Assembly: GCF_026914265.1 (NCBI RefSeq)
Contig: NC_069127.1
Span: 66,103,080 to 66,167,079, forward strand
DNA from: Mya arenaria
Lineage: Eukaryota; Mollusca; Bivalvia; Myida; Myidae
Length of the DNA stretch: 64,000 nt
Direction of reading: 5' to 3'
Below are positions 63,101 through 64,000 of this stretch, piece after piece; positions within the stretch are counted from its first letter, which is position 1; each line of letters opens with the position of its first letter. The notes beneath the pieces are model-generated. The model worked only from the letters and a program-made list of their open reading frames with translations, had not been told where the DNA came from and searched no databases. The position numbers and the translations under genes were made by a program.

Positions 63101-63548
63101 AGTTCTACTTTCTATACAGTGATGCAGGAAGAATAAGCAAAATACACATATACACAGACAAATAACATCTAACAGTTGCATCATAATCTGATTCTGTACA
63201 TGGCGTTCAGCGAGTTATACTAGATCAACTCGTCTAAATTGAAAAAAAATGAATACAAATTCGATGTAGTCTTAAATGATCCGGATCGTACTATTTAAAA
63301 TGACTTCAAACTATAAGGTCTTGCATATAAAGATATATATCTTTTAGATTCAACATAAAAAGATGAGAAATTGTTCATAAACTCATCAATATAATTTAAA
63401 GGATTGGGATGTGGCTTATCAGTTATTTTGCATTGTTACTTCTTTTTTCAGAGTTATTGTCAACAAAAAGGCGGATTTCTTGCACGACTCGACAGCCAGG
63501 CAAAGACTGATCACATCAATCCAATTTTGCAGTCATTAAAGGCAACAG
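24146..63548 (+). CDS. Secreted Ly6/uPAR plus C-type lectin protein, 8 exons, 3' incomplete
   Basis: Eight exons (24146-24179, 24841-24885, 27091-27173, 30777-30863, 33923-33965, 34233-34340, 59913-59998, 63452-63548) have AG/GT borders and join in frame for 583 nt. The product begins with a signal peptide split over exons 1-2. Exon 3 gives the first half of a Ly6/uPAR module, exon 4 a second such half, and exons 5-6 the remainder, ending CGTKCCNTSLCN, the family signature. A Ser/Thr-rich linker follows. Exons 7-8 encode the start of a C-type lectin domain (CPTGNHWIDFGNSCYF, then SYCQQKGGFLARLDSQ). The carbohydrate-binding half lies beyond the window. The protein is probably secreted, and a recognition role is inferred from the lectin domain. 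The fit of phases, borders and Cys spacing makes the model strong despite having no transcript evidence. Intron 6 is a 25.6-kb minisatellite. Confidence 0.85.
24841..24885 (+). CDS. Exon 2: signal peptide core
   Basis: Preceded by TTTCCTTCCAG and followed by GTAAGTATG. It encodes GYLACFLFSTYIQLT, the hydrophobic core. Phase 1 at both ends. Confidence 0.75.
24886..26620. other. Intron 2, upstream part
   Basis: AT-rich intronic sequence, no repeat or gene recognised. Confidence 0.5.
26624..26930. mobile_element. GC-rich MITE with TTA duplications in intron 2
   Basis: The ends TGCACCAGTCAATTGTAACC and, reverse-complemented, TGCACCAGTCAATTGCAACC are near-perfect inverted repeats flanked by TTA (26621-26623 and 26931-26933). 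It is rich in CCCCG and GGGG blocks and belongs to the same family as 17961-18293. Confidence 0.85.
27091..27173 (+). CDS. Exon 3: first Ly6/uPAR half-module
   Basis: Acceptor TTATTTACAG, donor GTATGT. It encodes SCSYVCLKGSST, then ECTTVETCGPHE, the C-x2-C, C-x5-C order of the first half of a Ly6/uPAR domain. It enters in phase 1 and leaves in phase 0. Confidence 0.85.
28270..29170. repeat. 32-bp minisatellite in intron 3
   Basis: Units of 32 bp built on GACTTCCGTACAGTGGTGCA, then TTAGTGACCGTC; GACTTCC recurs at 28757 and 28789. Units are well conserved from about 28600 to 29150 and decay toward about 28150 on the left. A minus-strand open frame here is an effect of the repeat. Confidence 0.9.
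29171..30776. other. Rest of intron 3
   Basis: Contains a short GTTAC microsatellite near 29480. Three diverged copies of a segment with CCCGACAAAGGCC lie near 30397, 30459 and 30561. No second-half Ly6 exon (CC-x4-CN) was found. Confidence 0.45.
30777..30863 (+). CDS. Exon 4: second Ly6/uPAR half-module, symmetric exon
   Basis: Acceptor AGGTTTTCAG, donor GTCAAT (weak). It encodes TCFACDLFPGPDTC, then NTIQHCGRDE, the same Cys order as exon 3. It is 87 nt and phase 0 at both ends, so skipping it keeps the frame and leaves exon 3 joined to exon 5 as one complete domain. An alternative acceptor 8 nt upstream would break the frame. Confidence 0.8.
31953..32293. mobile_element. Foldback-type element, copy A, in intron 4
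   Basis: The left arm starts CATTCGGAACTCCTCGGCCA and runs through AAAACAACCTCGG. The right arm is its diverged reverse complement (CCGAGGTTGTTTTCGATAAA, then TGGCCGAGGAGCTCCGAATG). No coding frame. Confidence 0.65.
32325..32665. mobile_element. Foldback-type element, copy B, in intron 4
   Basis: The left arm GTTCGGAACTCCTCAGCCAT with GAAAACAACCTCGGATGCAT is partnered by a more decayed reverse arm near 32595-32665 (CCGACGTTGTTTTTGGAAGG, ATTCCGAATG). Same family as 31953-32293 and the half copy at 61505. Confidence 0.55.
33244..33463. mobile_element. CTGCACTCT-type MITE, partial copy, in intron 4
   Basis: Shares AAGTTCAAAA, TTTGCAGATATTTACGCAAA and the terminal GAGAGTGCAGCTTTAA with the copy starting 300 bp downstream. 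The left end is uncertain. Confidence 0.6.
33455..33765. mobile_element. CTGCACTCT-type MITE, complete copy, in intron 4
   Basis: The left end CTTTAAAGTTGCACTAATAC and, reverse-complemented, the right end TTTTAAAGCTGCACTCTCAC form inverted repeats that extend into AACTTTTT(T/C)A tracts. Its left end abuts the right end of the preceding copy at a shared TTTAAAG. Confidence 0.65.
33923..33965 (+). CDS. Exon 5: middle of the Ly6/uPAR domain
   Basis: Acceptor CTCATTTTTCAG, donor GTAAGT. It encodes SCETQKNNVLMFST and ends in phase 1. Confidence 0.8.
34233..34340 (+). CDS. Exon 6: Ly6/uPAR C-terminus and Ser/Thr linker
   Basis: Acceptor TTTATTTACAG, donor GTAATG. It encodes GPVCGTKCCNTSLCN, with the CC-x4-CN ending diagnostic of Ly6/uPAR domains and one NTS glycosylation sequon. 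The rest, TDSCSQNSQTTVTNPVPTHS, is a likely O-glycosylated linker to the lectin domain. Confidence 0.9.
34364..38844. repeat. Intron 6 minisatellite, basic 35-bp monomers
   Basis: Tandem monomers built on TCTAGAGTACAAATATCTC, then TAATATAACAACGGTG, 35 bp long, with frequent A/T alternation at CTC(T/A)TATA and CGG/AGG/TGG variants. The first units (34364-34460) are degenerate and begin about 23 bp after the exon 6 donor. Nearly every unit holds the palindrome TCTAGA. Not coding: 35 is not a multiple of three. Confidence 0.97.
38845..45600. repeat. 6756-bp higher-order repeat, copy 1
   Basis: Starts at TGTCATGAGTACAAATGTCT. Diagnostic segments in it recur 6756 and 13512 bp later without indels. 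It mixes 35-bp units with 36-bp units (GTACAAATAGTCTCTAATA). It holds three related blocks, marked by ACTATTACACGGTGTTTAGA near 40165, 42440 and 44508, spaced 2276 and 2067 bp apart, and 2413 bp to the next copy. It carries scattered substitutions relative to copies 2 and 3. Confidence 0.93.
45601..52356. repeat. 6756-bp higher-order repeat, copy 2
   Basis: Same period and block structure as copy 1. In every stretch compared it is identical to copy 3, including private variants such as TATATAATAACGGTG near 45690 and 52450. Confidence 0.95.
52357..59112. repeat. 6756-bp higher-order repeat, copy 3
   Basis: Third copy. The block markers fall at the expected positions (ORF-like segments at 53688, 55964 and 58031). 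The periodicity stops at 59113, where TGTCATGAG is replaced by TGTCTAGAG. Confidence 0.95.
59113..59912. repeat. Decaying right edge of the intron 6 array
   Basis: 35/36-bp units become progressively diverged (GTCTATAGTACAGATAGTCT, with TATACCAACGG). The last unit reads ATAACAAAATTTTCTACATT, then GCAAG, which is the exon 7 acceptor. Confidence 0.9.
59913..59998 (+). CDS. Exon 7: start of the C-type lectin domain
   Basis: The acceptor CTACATTGCAAG lies at the degenerate end of the minisatellite; the donor is GTAATG. It encodes CPTGNHWIDFGNSCYF, then IGDRELSWSDSQ, the first Cys pair and the SW-x3-C lead-in of a long-form C-type lectin domain. Confidence 0.9.
59999..60775. other. Intron 7, proximal part
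   Basis: No exon recognised. The region near 60280-60570, with phrases such as GGAGTTATGACCCTTCATTT, has the look of a dispersed repeat, but no second copy is in the window. Confidence 0.35.
60776..60930. mobile_element. One-ended copy of the TGTGTATACC element
   Basis: TGTGTATACCACGTGATAAA, then AACGTCATA, TTCGAAT, AACAAAGATAAC and CAGCCCCATATTCGTTTTCT parallel the left half of 1811-2277. No inverted right end follows. Confidence 0.6.
61505..61580. mobile_element. Half copy of the foldback element in intron 7
   Basis: CATTCGGAATTCCTCGGCCA, then TTATCGAAAACAACCTCGGA and GGACGGTTTACATACTC match an arm of the intron 4 elements. No second arm is present. Confidence 0.6.
61824..62330. repeat. 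47-bp minisatellite in intron 7
   Basis: About ten copies of a 47-bp unit with CATTCACTCTGAAAAATATG, then CAGCCAATCACACTGTAAC. The TTCACTC period is 47 (61874 to 61921). Outer copies are diverged and central ones identical. Confidence 0.95.
62331..62950. other. Intron 7, middle part
   Basis: AT-rich; nothing recognised. Confidence 0.4.
62952..63128. repeat. 35-bp minisatellite in intron 7
   Basis: Five near-identical head-to-tail copies of a 35-bp unit (GGGTTTGACAGTTCTACTTT, then CTATACTGTGATGCA). Unrelated in sequence to the 35-bp unit of intron 6. Confidence 0.95.
63452..63548 (+). CDS. Exon 8: C-type lectin domain, continued
   Basis: Acceptor CTTCTTTTTTCAG, donor GTATTG. It encodes SYCQQKGGFLARLDSQ, then AKTDHINPILQSLKAT, matching the C-x3-GG-x-LA-x-L helix region of the fold. 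It ends in phase 1; the Ca2+-binding half is outside the window. Confidence 0.9.
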
Positions 63549-64000
63549 GTATTGTGCGATTTGTTAAAGTATAGTTCGTGAAAAACAATACTATAATTGT
63601 ATAACAAATTTTAAAGGGAGGCCCAGTGGTGTGCCTTCATCCAGTTTTTTTTTTTAAATGGTGGGTTATTATATACCTCTAGCTCAAAATAGTCTACATA
63701 ATTTTCATAAATTGTATTTTTCACAAGTTTTTAGAAAAAGGTATGCTGGTCTTTTGCTGACAACAAAAGGTATAGAATTTCCGGCGCATCATTCCGGCAG
63801 GGCGTATTTTTAAGTCAAACGTAAATCGATTTGAGCAAACAAACATGGCGACCAAATAATGGCTAGATTTAATTCGTTTTTCATTTTTAATACATTTTGT
63901 TCCAATAAAGAAAAACCTATGTTTCTCTGGAAAATGTCGTTGGACACTTGTAGTCCAGTTCACCAATCATATTCTTTATGATTAACACTTCACGTATCGG
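63549..64000. other. Start of intron 8
   Basis: Sequence after the exon 8 donor to the end of the window; no further lectin exon is visible. A T/A homopolymer lies near 63645. Confidence 0.5.

Overview
This is eukaryotic DNA, most likely from a bivalve mollusc. It is AT-rich, holds a gene with small phase-matched exons across 39 kb of introns, carries short terminal-inverted-repeat elements with TAA/TTA target duplications, and encodes secreted lectin-like proteins. No bacterial operons, rRNA or complete tRNA genes were seen. The species assignment is inference.

Left part (1-24100). A 38-bp satellite fills 1-935. A perfect 454-bp direct duplication (3399-3852 and 6304-6757) carries a small exon-like segment with splice signals. 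Two tandem intronless genes (9567-11313 and 14322-16103) encode secreted coiled-coil proteins ending in three divergent copies of a Trp/Gly-Gly repeat of roughly 100-120 residues. The upstream copy has a 1-base frameshift in a T run. A relic of their shared 5' flank lies at 21092-21150 with no gene after it. Around them are an element with 36-bp inverted termini and TAA duplications (17261-18899), a second short element nested in it (17961-18293), and a perfect 228-bp inverted repeat (22234-22461 / 23032-23259).

Right part (24146-63548 and beyond). Eight exons on the + strand join in frame. They give a signal peptide, an extra half Ly6/uPAR (three-finger) module, a full Ly6/uPAR domain ending in the CC-x4-CN signature, a Ser/Thr-rich linker and the first half of a C-type lectin domain. 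The gene leaves the window before the lectin domain ends.

The main oddity is intron 6 (34341-59912, 25.6 kb). It is one minisatellite of 35/36-bp units running almost from donor to acceptor, and the acceptor appears to lie in a degenerate unit. Inside it are three consecutive copies of a 6756-bp higher-order repeat (38845-45600, 45601-52356, 52357-59112), with diagnostic positions recurring at exactly 6756 bp. Other introns of the same gene hold unrelated minisatellites with 32-, 47- and 35-bp units.

Both gene systems look like secreted recognition or extracellular-matrix proteins. That role is inferred from domains only.
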